Below, in pieces: positions 1-6,517 of a DNA stretch of 37,566 bases; position 1 is the first letter of the stretch; every line of letters starts with the position of its first letter. The DNA is taken from the NCBI RefSeq assembly GCF_021287135.1, contig NZ_JAJTBB010000061.1:1-37566 (forward strand). The letters run 5' to 3'. Position numbers and translations under genes: made by a program. Source of the DNA: Acidovorax sp. GTDB taxonomy: Bacteria; Pseudomonadota; Gammaproteobacteria; Burkholderiales; Burkholderiaceae_C. Under the pieces are notes generated by a model. That model ran no database searches. It was not told the DNA's origin and saw only the letters and a program-made list of their open reading frames with translations.

Positions 1-117
1 AGTGTTCTTCGCGCATCACCGCTGTCTGGTGATTGACCTGACCGACACCGAAGCCGTTTAATCAAATCTGTAAACCATGTCCCCGCACACCTGTTAACCA
101 TGTGTCCGGTCTGAACA
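1..117 (+). mobile_element. Right end of an IS481-like insertion sequence (partial)
   Basis: The window opens inside the last codons of a transposase-like frame. About 55 bases of non-coding sequence follow, containing two related direct copies: TGTAAACCATGTCCCCG (positions 70-86) and TGTTAACCATGTGTCCGGT (92-110). The sequence then ends in CTGAACA near 117. Tandem half-sites of the TGTTAACCATGT type ending in TGAACA are what I associate with IS481-family ends in Comamonadaceae. The left end, the target duplication and most of the transposase are outside the window, so family and boundary are tentative. Confidence 0.5.
2..61 (+). CDS. C-terminal tail of a transposase (partial, 5' end off window)
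   Basis: Reading frame 2 encodes 19 residues, VFFAHHRCLVIDLTDTEAV, and stops with TAA at 59-61. The beta-strand-like tail with an FFAHH segment and a final IDLT motif resembles the C-terminus of IS481-type DDE integrases. It also sits directly before what looks like the terminal inverted repeat of that family. Only the tail is visible and no catalytic residue lies in the window. The assignment therefore rests on the ending plus the neighbouring terminal sequence and should be read as probable rather than shown. Confidence 0.45.
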   Translation: MFFAHHRCLVIDLTDTEAV

Positions 118-213
118 GCGAAGCAAAGAACAAGTACCTCGCCCGCCGGGGCGAAATCCCGGCCTCCGCCGCCAGCAGGGCGTGCGGTACAGATTGGCGA
201 GCGAGCGGTCGCG

Positions 214-326
214 CCCCGGCTTCGACAAGCTCAGCCCGAACGGTTTTGGGGGCGCACCCCGGCTTCGACAGGCTCAGTCCGAACGGGGCGGGAGGCGCGG
301 GAGATCGACAGGCTCAGCCCGAACGG
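214..326. repeat. Three copies of a GACAGGCTCAGCCCGAACGG dispersed repeat
   Basis: Three near-identical units occur at 214-243, 257-286 and 304-326, all in the same orientation. The shared core is CGACARGCTCAGYCCGAACGG, preceded in the first two by CCCCGGCTT. It is a short intergenic repeat type that I recall as abundant in Acidovorax and relatives; its function is not known to me. It lies in the roughly 330-base gene-free stretch between the IS end and the GlcD-type oxidase. Apart from these units and the repeat at 347-394 I see nothing in that stretch that looks coding. Confidence 0.7.
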
Positions 327-346
327 TTGAAACAGTCCTGCACTGC

Positions 347-394
347 AAAATCAATAGCTGCCAGCGCTCATCCAATAAGCGCTGCAGCCCAAAA
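347..394 (+). repeat. TAGCTGC/AGCGCT dispersed repeat, copy 1
   Basis: The unit begins AAAATCAATAGCTGCCAGCG and continues to AATAAGCGCTGCAGCCCAAAA. AGCGCT and its extended partner AAGCGCT make it imperfectly palindromic. It is recognisably the same element as the copies at 1981-2032, 6593-6643 and 10235-10294. This copy lies just beyond the stop codon of the GlcD-type oxidase on the opposite strand. Confidence 0.7.
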
Positions 395-397
395 CCA

Positions 398-1903
398 TCA
401 AAACCTCGGCAGCTCCGGGTGCTTAATCGCGCCCCCCCGCACCAACATCTTCCCGTACTCCGCACACCGGTTCAGCGTCGGCACCGCCTTCCCCGGATTG
501 AGCAACCCCGCCGGGTCAAACGCGCTTTTGAGCCCATGCATCTGCCCAATCTCCTCGGCCGTGAACTGCACGCACATGCTGCCTAGCTTCTCCACCCCCA
601 CGCCATGCTCGCCCGTCACCGTGCCGCCCATGGCCACGCTGGTTTCCAGGATGTCGGCGCCAAACAGCTCGCAGCGGTGCAGCTGGTCGGCGTCGTTGGC
701 GTCGAACAGGATCAGCGGGTGCAGATTGCCGTCGCCCGCGTGGAACACGTTGGCGCAGCGCAGGCCGTATTTCTTTTCCATCTCCGCAATGGCCAGCAGG
801 ATGTCCGCCAGGCGCTTGCGCGGGATGGTGGAGTCCATGCACATGTAGTCGGGGCTGATGCGGCCGCTGGCGGGGAAGGCGTTCTTGCGGCCGCTCCAGA
901 AGCGCAGGCGCTCGGCCTCGTCCTGGCTCACGCTGATGGCTGTGGCGCCCGCTGCGCGCAGCACGTCGCTCATGCGGGCGATTTCTTCCTCCACCTCTTC
1001 GGGCGTGCCGTCGCTTTCGCACAGCAGGATGGCCTCGGCCGTGAGGTCGTAGCCTGCGTGAACGAAATCTTCCACGGCCGCCGTCATGGGCTTGTCCATC
1101 ATCTCCAGGCCCGCGGGGATGATGCCTGCCGCGATCACGGCGGCCACGGCGTCGCCGGCTTTGCGCACGTCATCAAAGCTGGCCATGATGCAGCGCGCCA
1201 GCTGCGGCTTGGGGATCAGGCGCACCGTGACTTCGGTGGCCACGGCCAGCATGCCCTCGCTGCCGATCACGGCGGCCAGCAGGTCGTAGCCGGGGGTGTC
1301 CAGCGCCTCGCTGCCAAACTCGACGGGCTCGCCTTCCACGGTAAAGCCCTTCACCTTGAGCACGTTGTGCACCGTGAGGCCGTACTTCAGGCAGTGCACG
1401 CCGCCCGAGTTCTCGGCCACGTTGCCGCCGATGGTGCAGGCGATCTGGCTGCTGGGGTCGGGCGCGTAGTACAGGCCGTAGGGCGCGGCGGCTTCGCTGA
1501 TGGCCAGGTTGCGCACGCCGCACTGCACGCGCGCGGTGCGGCTCACCGGGTCCAGGTCCAGGATGCGGTTGAACTTGGCCAGCGACAGCGTCACGCCCAT
1601 GGCGTGCGGCATGGCGCCGCCCGACAGGCCCGTGCCTGCGCCGCGTGCGACCACGGGGACCTGCAGCTGGTGGCAGGTGCGCAGCACGGCCTGCACCTGG
1701 TCATACGTTTCGGGCAGGCACACCACCAGCGGGCGCTGCCGGTAGGCGGTGAGGCCGTCGCATTCATACGGCGTGGTGTCCTCGGCATTCCAGAGCAGCG
1801 CGTGCCCGGGCACCACGCGGCCCAGGGCCTGCACGACCTCGGCCTGGCGGGCGGCGCGCTCGGCGGAGGTCGGGAGCGGGGCGGAAGAAGGGGCGGTGTT
1901 CAT
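398..1903 (-). CDS. glcD: FAD-linked oxidase, glycolate oxidase GlcD-type
   Basis: The product has 501 residues, close to the 499 of E. coli GlcD. It should oxidise a 2-hydroxy acid such as glycolate or D-lactate through bound FAD. Visible features are an N-terminal PCMH-type FAD-binding domain with the ARGAGTGLSGG segment (about residues 75-85), the PDPSSQIACTIGGNVAENSGG nucleotide-loop region, and a C-terminal FAD-oxidase domain with VFHAGDGNLHP and TGEHGVG. The frame is open further upstream, but the ATG at 1901-1903 gives the family's usual length and the upstream part is repeat DNA. No strong ribosome binding site is seen. glcE and glcF, which normally accompany glcD, are not downstream: repeats and an IS end lie there instead. 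It could act alone, as related D-lactate dehydrogenases do. The family is certain; the exact substrate is not. Confidence 0.85.
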   Translation of the reverse strand: MNTAPSSAPLPTSAERAARQAEVVQALGRVVPGHALLWNAEDTTPYECDGLTAYRQRPLVVCLPETYDQVQAVLRTCHQLQVPVVARGAGTGLSGGAMPHAMGVTLSLAKFNRILDLDPVSRTARVQCGVRNLAISEAAAPYGLYYAPDPSSQIACTIGGNVAENSGGVHCLKYGLTVHNVLKVKGFTVEGEPVEFGSEALDTPGYDLLAAVIGSEGMLAVATEVTVRLIPKPQLARCIMASFDDVRKAGDAVAAVIAAGIIPAGLEMMDKPMTAAVEDFVHAGYDLTAEAILLCESDGTPEEVEEEIARMSDVLRAAGATAISVSQDEAERLRFWSGRKNAFPASGRISPDYMCMDSTIPRKRLADILLAIAEMEKKYGLRCANVFHAGDGNLHPLILFDANDADQLHRCELFGADILETSVAMGGTVTGEHGVGVEKLGSMCVQFTAEEIGQMHGLKSAFDPAGLLNPGKAVPTLNRCAEYGKMLVRGGAIKHPELPRF

Positions 1904-1952
1904 GGCCGCCACTGTAGGGGATGGCGGAGGGCGGGGCGTGAGGTTTTCTGCA

Positions 1953-1971
1953 GGTGTTTGTGAAAAACACC
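1953..1971 (-). promoter_or_regulatory. Perfect inverted repeat upstream of the GlcD-type gene
   Basis: GGTGTTT at 1953-1959 and AAACACC at 1965-1971 pair perfectly across a five-base loop, 50 to 68 bases before the ATG of the oxidase gene. Its place fits an operator or a leader hairpin. The neighbouring LysR gene is an obvious candidate regulator, but the repeat does not match the T-N11-A layout of LysR boxes. No function is claimed. Confidence 0.3.
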
Positions 1972-1980
1972 GGGACGCTC

Positions 1981-2032
1981 TTGAATTGATAGCTGCTAGC
2001 GCTTGGTGGATAAGCGCTGAGGGCCGATTTTT
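1981..2032 (+). repeat. TAGCTGC/AGCGCT dispersed repeat, copy 2
   Basis: The unit reads from TTGAATTGATAGCTGCTAGC through GATAAGCGCTGAGGGCCGAT. It is the best-preserved copy in the window: the paired AGCGCTT and AAGCGCT arms are complementary across GGTGGAT. It lies in the 259-base gap between the LysR gene and the GlcD-type gene. Confidence 0.75.
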
Positions 2033-2068
2033 GCCTGATTCTGGTAGAGGAGGGCGCGGCTCGGGCGA

Positions 2069-2162
2069 GGGCAGCCGAGCCAGGGCCGCCCCGCAGCGAG
2101 GGCTGCGTCCCCCTTCCCGGCGCAGCCGAGAGAAGGGGGAAGCGGCGCAGCCGCTCACGGGG
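2069..2162 (-). repeat. Post-stop hairpin repeat, copy 1 (after the LysR gene)
   Basis: Read on the minus strand it begins CCCCGTGAGCGGCTGCGCCG directly after the LysR stop codon. A strong stem follows, CCCCCTTC pairing with GGAAGGGGG, and then CGCAGCCCTCGCTGCGGGGC. It aligns along about 90 bases with the element after narG (17180-17269). There is no run of T after the stem, so it is not a standard intrinsic terminator. Confidence 0.75.
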
Positions 2163-3068
2163 TCACACCATCGTTTTTCGCAGCCACTCGGCAAACGCCG
2201 CGCATTCCCACCGGTCCATGGTGCCGGTGCGCCAGCACAGGTAGTGCGCATGGGGGCTGGGCGCGTCCTGGGAGGACAGGCGCACCAGGGCGCCGTTCTC
2301 CAGCCAGGGCGCGCCGAGCTTCAAGCGCACCAGGGCCACGCCCATGCCGGCGGCAGCGGCGTCGCACATCAGGCCGATGTCGTTGAATTGCGAGCCTTCG
2401 CTGGGCTCGGCCCAGTCCAGGCCGGCGGCGGCAAACCAGGTGCGCCAGGGCTCCAGCGGGCTGCGCAGCAGGGTCACGCCTTCCAGGTCCTCGGGCCGGT
2501 CGAAGGGGCCGTGCTCGCGCACGAAGGCGGGCGAGGCCAGGGGCGTGACCACGTCGCGCGCCAGTTCCACATGCTCCACGTCGGCATAGTGGCCCGGGCC
2601 GAAGCGCACCATCAGGTCCGCGTCCTCGGCCACCACGTCCAGCAGCGGGATGGACACCTGCAGCGCCAGGTCGATCTCGGGGTAGGCCTCGGTGAACTGG
2701 CGCAGGCGCGGGATGAGGATGGTGCGGGCGAACGTGGGCGTCACCGCCAGCTTGAGCCGCCGGCGCCCGGGCGCGGCGGCCGCGCCGGGAAAGCGCTGCA
2801 GCGCGCCCAGGCCTTCGCGCACATGGGCCAGGTAGGCGCTGCCCTCGGTGGTCAGCGAAAAATCTGCCCGGCCGAAGAGCCGCACGCCCAGGATCTGCTC
2901 CAGCTGCTTGACGCGGTGGCTCACGGCGCTGGGCGTGACGCACAGCTCGTCGGCCGTCTGCGTCACGCTGCGCAGGCGCGCCAGCGCCTCGAACGTGAGC
3001 AGGCACTGGATGGGCGGGATGCGCCGGGCCGCGCTGCTGAGGAAGGACGATGCGAGTGCCGTGGACAC
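2163..3068 (-). CDS. LysR-family transcriptional regulator (GcvA-like)
   Basis: The product has 301 residues, the usual LysR length. A winged helix-turn-helix occupies about residues 17-76, with the typical LTFEALARLRSVTQTADELC and TPSAVSHRVKQLEQILGVRL stretches. A periplasmic-binding-like effector domain follows (about 100-298). The wording of both domains is closest to the GcvA/AmpR branch. The start is a GTG at 3066-3068, preceded on the coding strand by AGAGG eight to nine bases upstream; no ATG in frame would give a complete DNA-binding domain. It lies upstream of and parallel to the GlcD-type oxidase gene, with a 259-base gap full of repeats, so co-regulation is possible but not shown. 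Target and effector cannot be read from sequence. Confidence 0.88.
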   Translation of the reverse strand: MSTALASSFLSSAARRIPPIQCLLTFEALARLRSVTQTADELCVTPSAVSHRVKQLEQILGVRLFGRADFSLTTEGSAYLAHVREGLGALQRFPGAAAAPGRRRLKLAVTPTFARTILIPRLRQFTEAYPEIDLALQVSIPLLDVVAEDADLMVRFGPGHYADVEHVELARDVVTPLASPAFVREHGPFDRPEDLEGVTLLRSPLEPWRTWFAAAGLDWAEPSEGSQFNDIGLMCDAAAAGMGVALVRLKLGAPWLENGALVRLSSQDAPSPHAHYLCWRTGTMDRWECAAFAEWLRKTMV

Positions 3069-3148
3069 TCAGTAAACCTCTGCGCTGTGCAATATGCGCA
3101 GCGCATGAAACTGCCGCGGCCTGAGCCGGGGCTGAGGGTCGCGGCTCC

Positions 3149-3231
3149 AAGCCTGCCTGCGCAGGCTTGGACGACTCCGAAGAGCAGGAGCCTCTGGCGG
3201 CAGCACAGAGGCGCGCAGCGCCTCAGGGGGG
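3149..3231 (-). repeat. Post-stop hairpin repeat, copy 2 (after purU)
   Basis: Ten bases after the purU stop codon, read on the minus strand, the element starts CCCCCCTGAGGCGCTGCGCG. It then forms a CCTCTG...CAGAGG stem and ends in a perfect 8-bp hairpin (AAGCCTGC at 3149-3156, GCAGGCTT at 3161-3168). The opening matches the elements after the LysR gene, narK2 and narG; the rest has diverged. No T-run follows, so terminator function is doubtful. Confidence 0.6.
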
Positions 3232-3241
3232 TGTTCCATAT

Positions 3242-4090
3242 TTAGCGGAAGACCACGGTCTTGTGGCCGTTGATCAGCACCCGGTGCTCGCTGTGCCACT
3301 TCACGGCGCGGGCCAGCACCAGGCTTTCGGTGTCGCGGCCGCGGGCCGTCAGGTCTTCCACCGTGTCGGTGTGGTCGGCGCGGGCCACGTCCTGCTCGAT
3401 GATGGGGCCTTCGTCCAGGTCGGCCGTCACGTAGTGGGCGGTGGCGCCGATCAGCTTCACGCCGCGGTCATGCGCCTGGTAGTACGGCTTGGCCCCCTTG
3501 AAGCTGGGCAGGAAGCTGTGGTGGATGTTGATGGCCCGGCCGGCCAGTTTTTGACATAGGTCAAGCGATAGTATCTGCATGTAACGAGCCAGGACCACCA
3601 GATCGGCCCCTTCGGCCTCGATAATCTCGAACTGTTTTGCTTCGGCCTGCGCCTTGGTGGCGGCGGTGACCGGAATGTGGTGGAAGGGGACGTTGTAGCT
3701 GGCCGCCAGCTGGTAGAAGTCGCGGTGGTTGCTGACGATGGCACGGATGTCGATGGGCAGCAGGCCGCTTTTCCACCGGAAAAGTAGGTCATTGAGGCAG
3801 TGGCCTTCCTTGCTTACCATGAGAACCGTTTTCATCGGCGTGGCCGTGGCGTGCAGGCGCCAGTGCATCTGGAAGGGTTCGGCAAAGCTGGCGAGGCGGG
3901 TTTTCAGCGTGGCGTGGTCGTGCTGGTCGCAGGCAAACTGCACGCGCATGAAGAACAGGCCGGTATCGTGGTCGTTGTACTGTGCGGCTTCTTCGATGTT
4001 GCCGCCGTGCTCCATCAGGAAGCCCGAGACAGCATGCACCAGCCCCAGGCGGTCGGGGCAGGACAGGGTGAGGATGTAGGCGTTGTTCAT
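3242..4090 (-). CDS. purU: Formyltetrahydrofolate deformylase PurU
   Basis: This cytoplasmic enzyme hydrolyses 10-formyltetrahydrofolate to formate and tetrahydrofolate, balancing the one-carbon pool and feeding formate to PurT. The 282 residues show an N-terminal ACT domain (about 1-80, starting with the typical LTLSCPDRLGLVHAVSGFL) and a formyltransferase-fold domain (about 86-282). The Asn-His-Asp set appears as N188 and H190 in INIHHSFLPSF and D226 in LDEGPI, with the 36-residue His-Asp spacing seen in glycinamide ribonucleotide transformylase. The ATG at 4088-4090 gives the family length; the longer frame upstream would run into the divergent GGDEF-EAL gene. A 51-base gap separates the two genes. 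Odd feature: a run of AT-rich rare codons around residues 173-181 that spells a perfect FNR-like palindrome (3551-3564). Confidence 0.93.
   Translation of the reverse strand: MNNAYILTLSCPDRLGLVHAVSGFLMEHGGNIEEAAQYNDHDTGLFFMRVQFACDQHDHATLKTRLASFAEPFQMHWRLHATATPMKTVLMVSKEGHCLNDLLFRWKSGLLPIDIRAIVSNHRDFYQLAASYNVPFHHIPVTAATKAQAEAKQFEIIEAEGADLVVLARYMQILSLDLCQKLAGRAINIHHSFLPSFKGAKPYYQAHDRGVKLIGATAHYVTADLDEGPIIEQDVARADHTDTVEDLTARGRDTESLVLARAVKWHSEHRVLINGHKTVVFR
3551..3564. promoter_or_regulatory. FNR-like palindrome TTGACATAGGTCAA inside purU
   Basis: TTGAC-N4-GTCAA matches the FNR/Dnr-type consensus shape TTGAT-N4-ATCAA with both half-sites symmetrical. It lies in the purU coding sequence, where the codons are ATA CTA TCG CTT GAC CTA TGT CAA AAA, very unlike the GC-rich codons around them. 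No convincing -10 hexamer follows at class II spacing on either strand. It may be a real site of unknown target, or chance. Confidence 0.35.
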
Positions 4091-4141
4091 AGCTGTGCAA
4101 TTGTCGCAGCATGGCCGGGCGCCGTTGGAACAAGGATTTTG

Positions 4142-6475
4142 ATGACCAATCCGGGCGACGACGCCGCACGTATCGCCCCCTGGCGGGGCATGCTGCTGTA
4201 CCTGGTGCTGGGGGCGGCCTGGGTGTACCTGGGCGACGAGTTGCTGGTGCGGTGGGTGACCGATCCGGTGGTGCTCACGCACCTGCAGACCTGGAAGGGC
4301 TGGGCGTACGTGCTGCTGACCAGCGGCGTGGCCTGGTGGCTGCTGCGCGACATGCGCCGCGCCGAGAAGGTGCGCATGACCATGGCCAAGGAGCTGGCCC
4401 AGATCGTGCGCCATGCGCCCGCGGGGTTCGCCCGGCTGGCGGCGGACGGGCGTTTCCTATGGGCCAACGACCGGCTGTGCGAGCTGCTGGGCGCACCGCC
4501 CGCCCGGGTGTGCGCGCTGAACTTCCGCGACGTGATGCAGGCGTCGGACCCGCAGGAGGCGCATCAGCAGTTGGCGCGCCTGCTGTCCGGCGACATCGAC
4601 CATTACGTGAGCGAGCGTGAGTGCCAGCGGCTCAGCGACGGCCGCTTGGTGCCCGTGCTGTGCACCGTGACGCTGGTGCCCGAAACCGAGGACGAGCCGG
4701 CCCACCTGGTGTGCGTGGTGCAGGACCTGGACGAGATCAAGGCCGCCCGTGCGGCGCTCAAGAAAAGCGAGACGCACCAGCGCCTGGCGGCCACGGTGGT
4801 GGACAACACCATCGAAGGCGTGGTGGTGACCGATGCGCAAAGCCGCATTCTCTCGGCCAACGCGGCGGTCACGCGGCTGCTGGGCTACACCGAAGAGGAG
4901 CTGCTGGGCCAGACGCCGCGCATCTTCAAGTCGGGGCGCCACGACAAGGCGTTCTACGACGCGATGTGGGTCACCCTGCGGCAGACGGGGCATTGGCAGG
5001 GGGAGATCTGGAACCGCCGCAAGAACGGCGAGATCTTTCCCGAGCACATGTCGCTGTCGGCCGTGCGCGACCCGGCCGGCCAGACCACGCACTACGTGTG
5101 CATGTTCACCGACATCTCCGAGGAGAAGCTGCAGCAGCAGCGGCTGGAGTTCCTGGCGCACAACGATGCGCTCACGGGGCTGTCCAACCGCTCGTGGTTC
5201 GGCTTCCAGCTGGAGCAGGCGGTGGTGGAGGCGCGCGCCAGCGGCGAGCACATTGCCGTGCTGCTGCTCAACCTCGACCGTTTCAAGGACGTCAACGACA
5301 GCTACGGCCACGCCACTGGCGACGAGGTGCTCAAGCACATCGCGCGGCAGGTGCAGTCCGCGCTGCGGCCGGGCGACGTGATGGGGCGGCTGGCGGGCGA
5401 CGAGCTGGCCGTGGTGGCGCGCCACCTGCGCCATGCGGACGGCGCGGCCGCCGTGGCCCGGCACCTGATCCGGGCGGTGGCCGAGCCGTGGCACTCGCCC
5501 GACGGCTTCGAGGTGGTGGCCGGCGTGAGCGTGGGCATCTGCATGTTCCCGGAGCACGCCGACACCAGCGAGCTGCTGCTGCAAGGCGCGCATGCGGCGG
5601 TGTACGGCGCCAAGGCGCGCGGCCGCGGGGCCTGGTGCTTCTTCCACGAGGCCATGACGCAGGCCGCGCGCGAGCGGCTGGCGCTGGAGTCGCGCCTGCG
5701 GCTGGCGATGGCCCACGGCCACCTGCAGATGTACTACCAGCCGCAGGTCGAGATCGCCACCGGCCGCATCGTGGGGGCCGAGGCGCTGGTGCGCTGGAAC
5801 GACCCGGACGAGGGCCTGATCTCGCCCACGCGGTTCATTCCCGTGGCCGAGACCTCGGGCGTCATCGGCCCGCTGGGCGAATGGGTGCTGCGCGAGGTCT
5901 GCCGGCAGGGCCAGGCGTGGCGCCAGGCCGGCCTGCCGGACCTGACGCTGGCCGTCAACGTGTCGCCGCGCCAGTTCCACCTGACGGACCTGGCGGGCTG
6001 CGCCTCAGGTGCATTGAAGCAATCGGGCTTCCCGCCCGAGCTGCTGGAGCTGGAGATCACCGAAACCGCCCTGGCCGAGCGCACCGAGGAGGCCCGCCAG
6101 GTGCTGATGCGCCTGCGCAGCCTGGGCCTGCGCATTGCGGTGGACGACTTCGGCACCGGCTATTCCTCGCTGGCCCAGCTCAAGCGCTTTCCCATCGACG
6201 TGCTCAAGATCGACCAGGGTTTCATCCGCGACATCCCGCAAAGCGAAGACGACATGGCCATCAGCGCGGCCATCATCGCCATGGGCCACAGCATGGGCCT
6301 GTCGGTGCTGGCCGAGGGGGTGGAAACGCCGGGCCAGCTGGCGTTCCTGCAGGAGCGCGGGTGCGATTCGTACCAGGGCTACCTGTGCAGCCGCCCGGTC
6401 CCCGCCGACGCCTTTGCCGCGCTGCTGAAAGAGCGCAACGCCCCCGCCGCAGTGCCGGCACCCGCACCCGCCTGA
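4142..6475 (+). CDS. Membrane-anchored PAS-PAS-GGDEF-EAL protein, probable c-di-GMP phosphodiesterase
   Basis: The product has 777 residues. Two membrane segments (about 17-35 and 53-68) lead to two PAS domains (about 85-200 and 212-330), a GGDEF domain (about 334-500) and an EAL domain (about 510-765). The GGDEF signature is AGDEL (418-422), so cyclase activity is doubtful; the upstream LNLDRFKDVNDSYGH segment is intact and GTP binding is possible. The EAL domain keeps its key motifs: EAL (547-549), NVSPRQF, ELEITET, DDFGTGYSSL, and AEGVET. I therefore infer c-di-GMP hydrolysis controlled by PAS input. The frame is open back to 3800, but the ATG at 4142, preceded by AAGGAT, starts just before the membrane anchor and avoids overlap with purU. 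The stop is followed by the convergent ChaN-like gene 42 bases on. No ligand can be assigned to the PAS domains. Confidence 0.9.
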   Translation: MTNPGDDAARIAPWRGMLLYLVLGAAWVYLGDELLVRWVTDPVVLTHLQTWKGWAYVLLTSGVAWWLLRDMRRAEKVRMTMAKELAQIVRHAPAGFARLAADGRFLWANDRLCELLGAPPARVCALNFRDVMQASDPQEAHQQLARLLSGDIDHYVSERECQRLSDGRLVPVLCTVTLVPETEDEPAHLVCVVQDLDEIKAARAALKKSETHQRLAATVVDNTIEGVVVTDAQSRILSANAAVTRLLGYTEEELLGQTPRIFKSGRHDKAFYDAMWVTLRQTGHWQGEIWNRRKNGEIFPEHMSLSAVRDPAGQTTHYVCMFTDISEEKLQQQRLEFLAHNDALTGLSNRSWFGFQLEQAVVEARASGEHIAVLLLNLDRFKDVNDSYGHATGDEVLKHIARQVQSALRPGDVMGRLAGDELAVVARHLRHADGAAAVARHLIRAVAEPWHSPDGFEVVAGVSVGICMFPEHADTSELLLQGAHAAVYGAKARGRGAWCFFHEAMTQAARERLALESRLRLAMAHGHLQMYYQPQVEIATGRIVGAEALVRWNDPDEGLISPTRFIPVAETSGVIGPLGEWVLREVCRQGQAWRQAGLPDLTLAVNVSPRQFHLTDLAGCASGALKQSGFPPELLELEITETALAERTEEARQVLMRLRSLGLRIAVDDFGTGYSSLAQLKRFPIDVLKIDQGFIRDIPQSEDDMAISAAIIAMGHSMGLSVLAEGVETPGQLAFLQERGCDSYQGYLCSRPVPADAFAALLKERNAPAAVPAPAPA

Positions 6476-6517
6476 GCAGGCCGCATGCCTTGGCGCTACC
6501 GGCCGTGGCCCTGGCCG

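Noticed and set aside
214-326. The three spaced repeats as a CRISPR array
   Set aside because: Spacers are 13 and 17 bases and unequal, there are only three units, and no cas gene is near.
605-1963. A 452-codon plus-strand frame opposite the GlcD-type gene
   Set aside because: It is low-complexity, rich in His, Ala and Gly, and without a ribosome binding site. The opposite strand encodes a clear FAD-linked oxidase over the same bases.
3149-3168. The AAGCCTGC/GCAGGCTT hairpin as an intrinsic terminator for purU
   Set aside because: No T-run follows it on the minus strand. It is better explained as part of the post-stop repeat.
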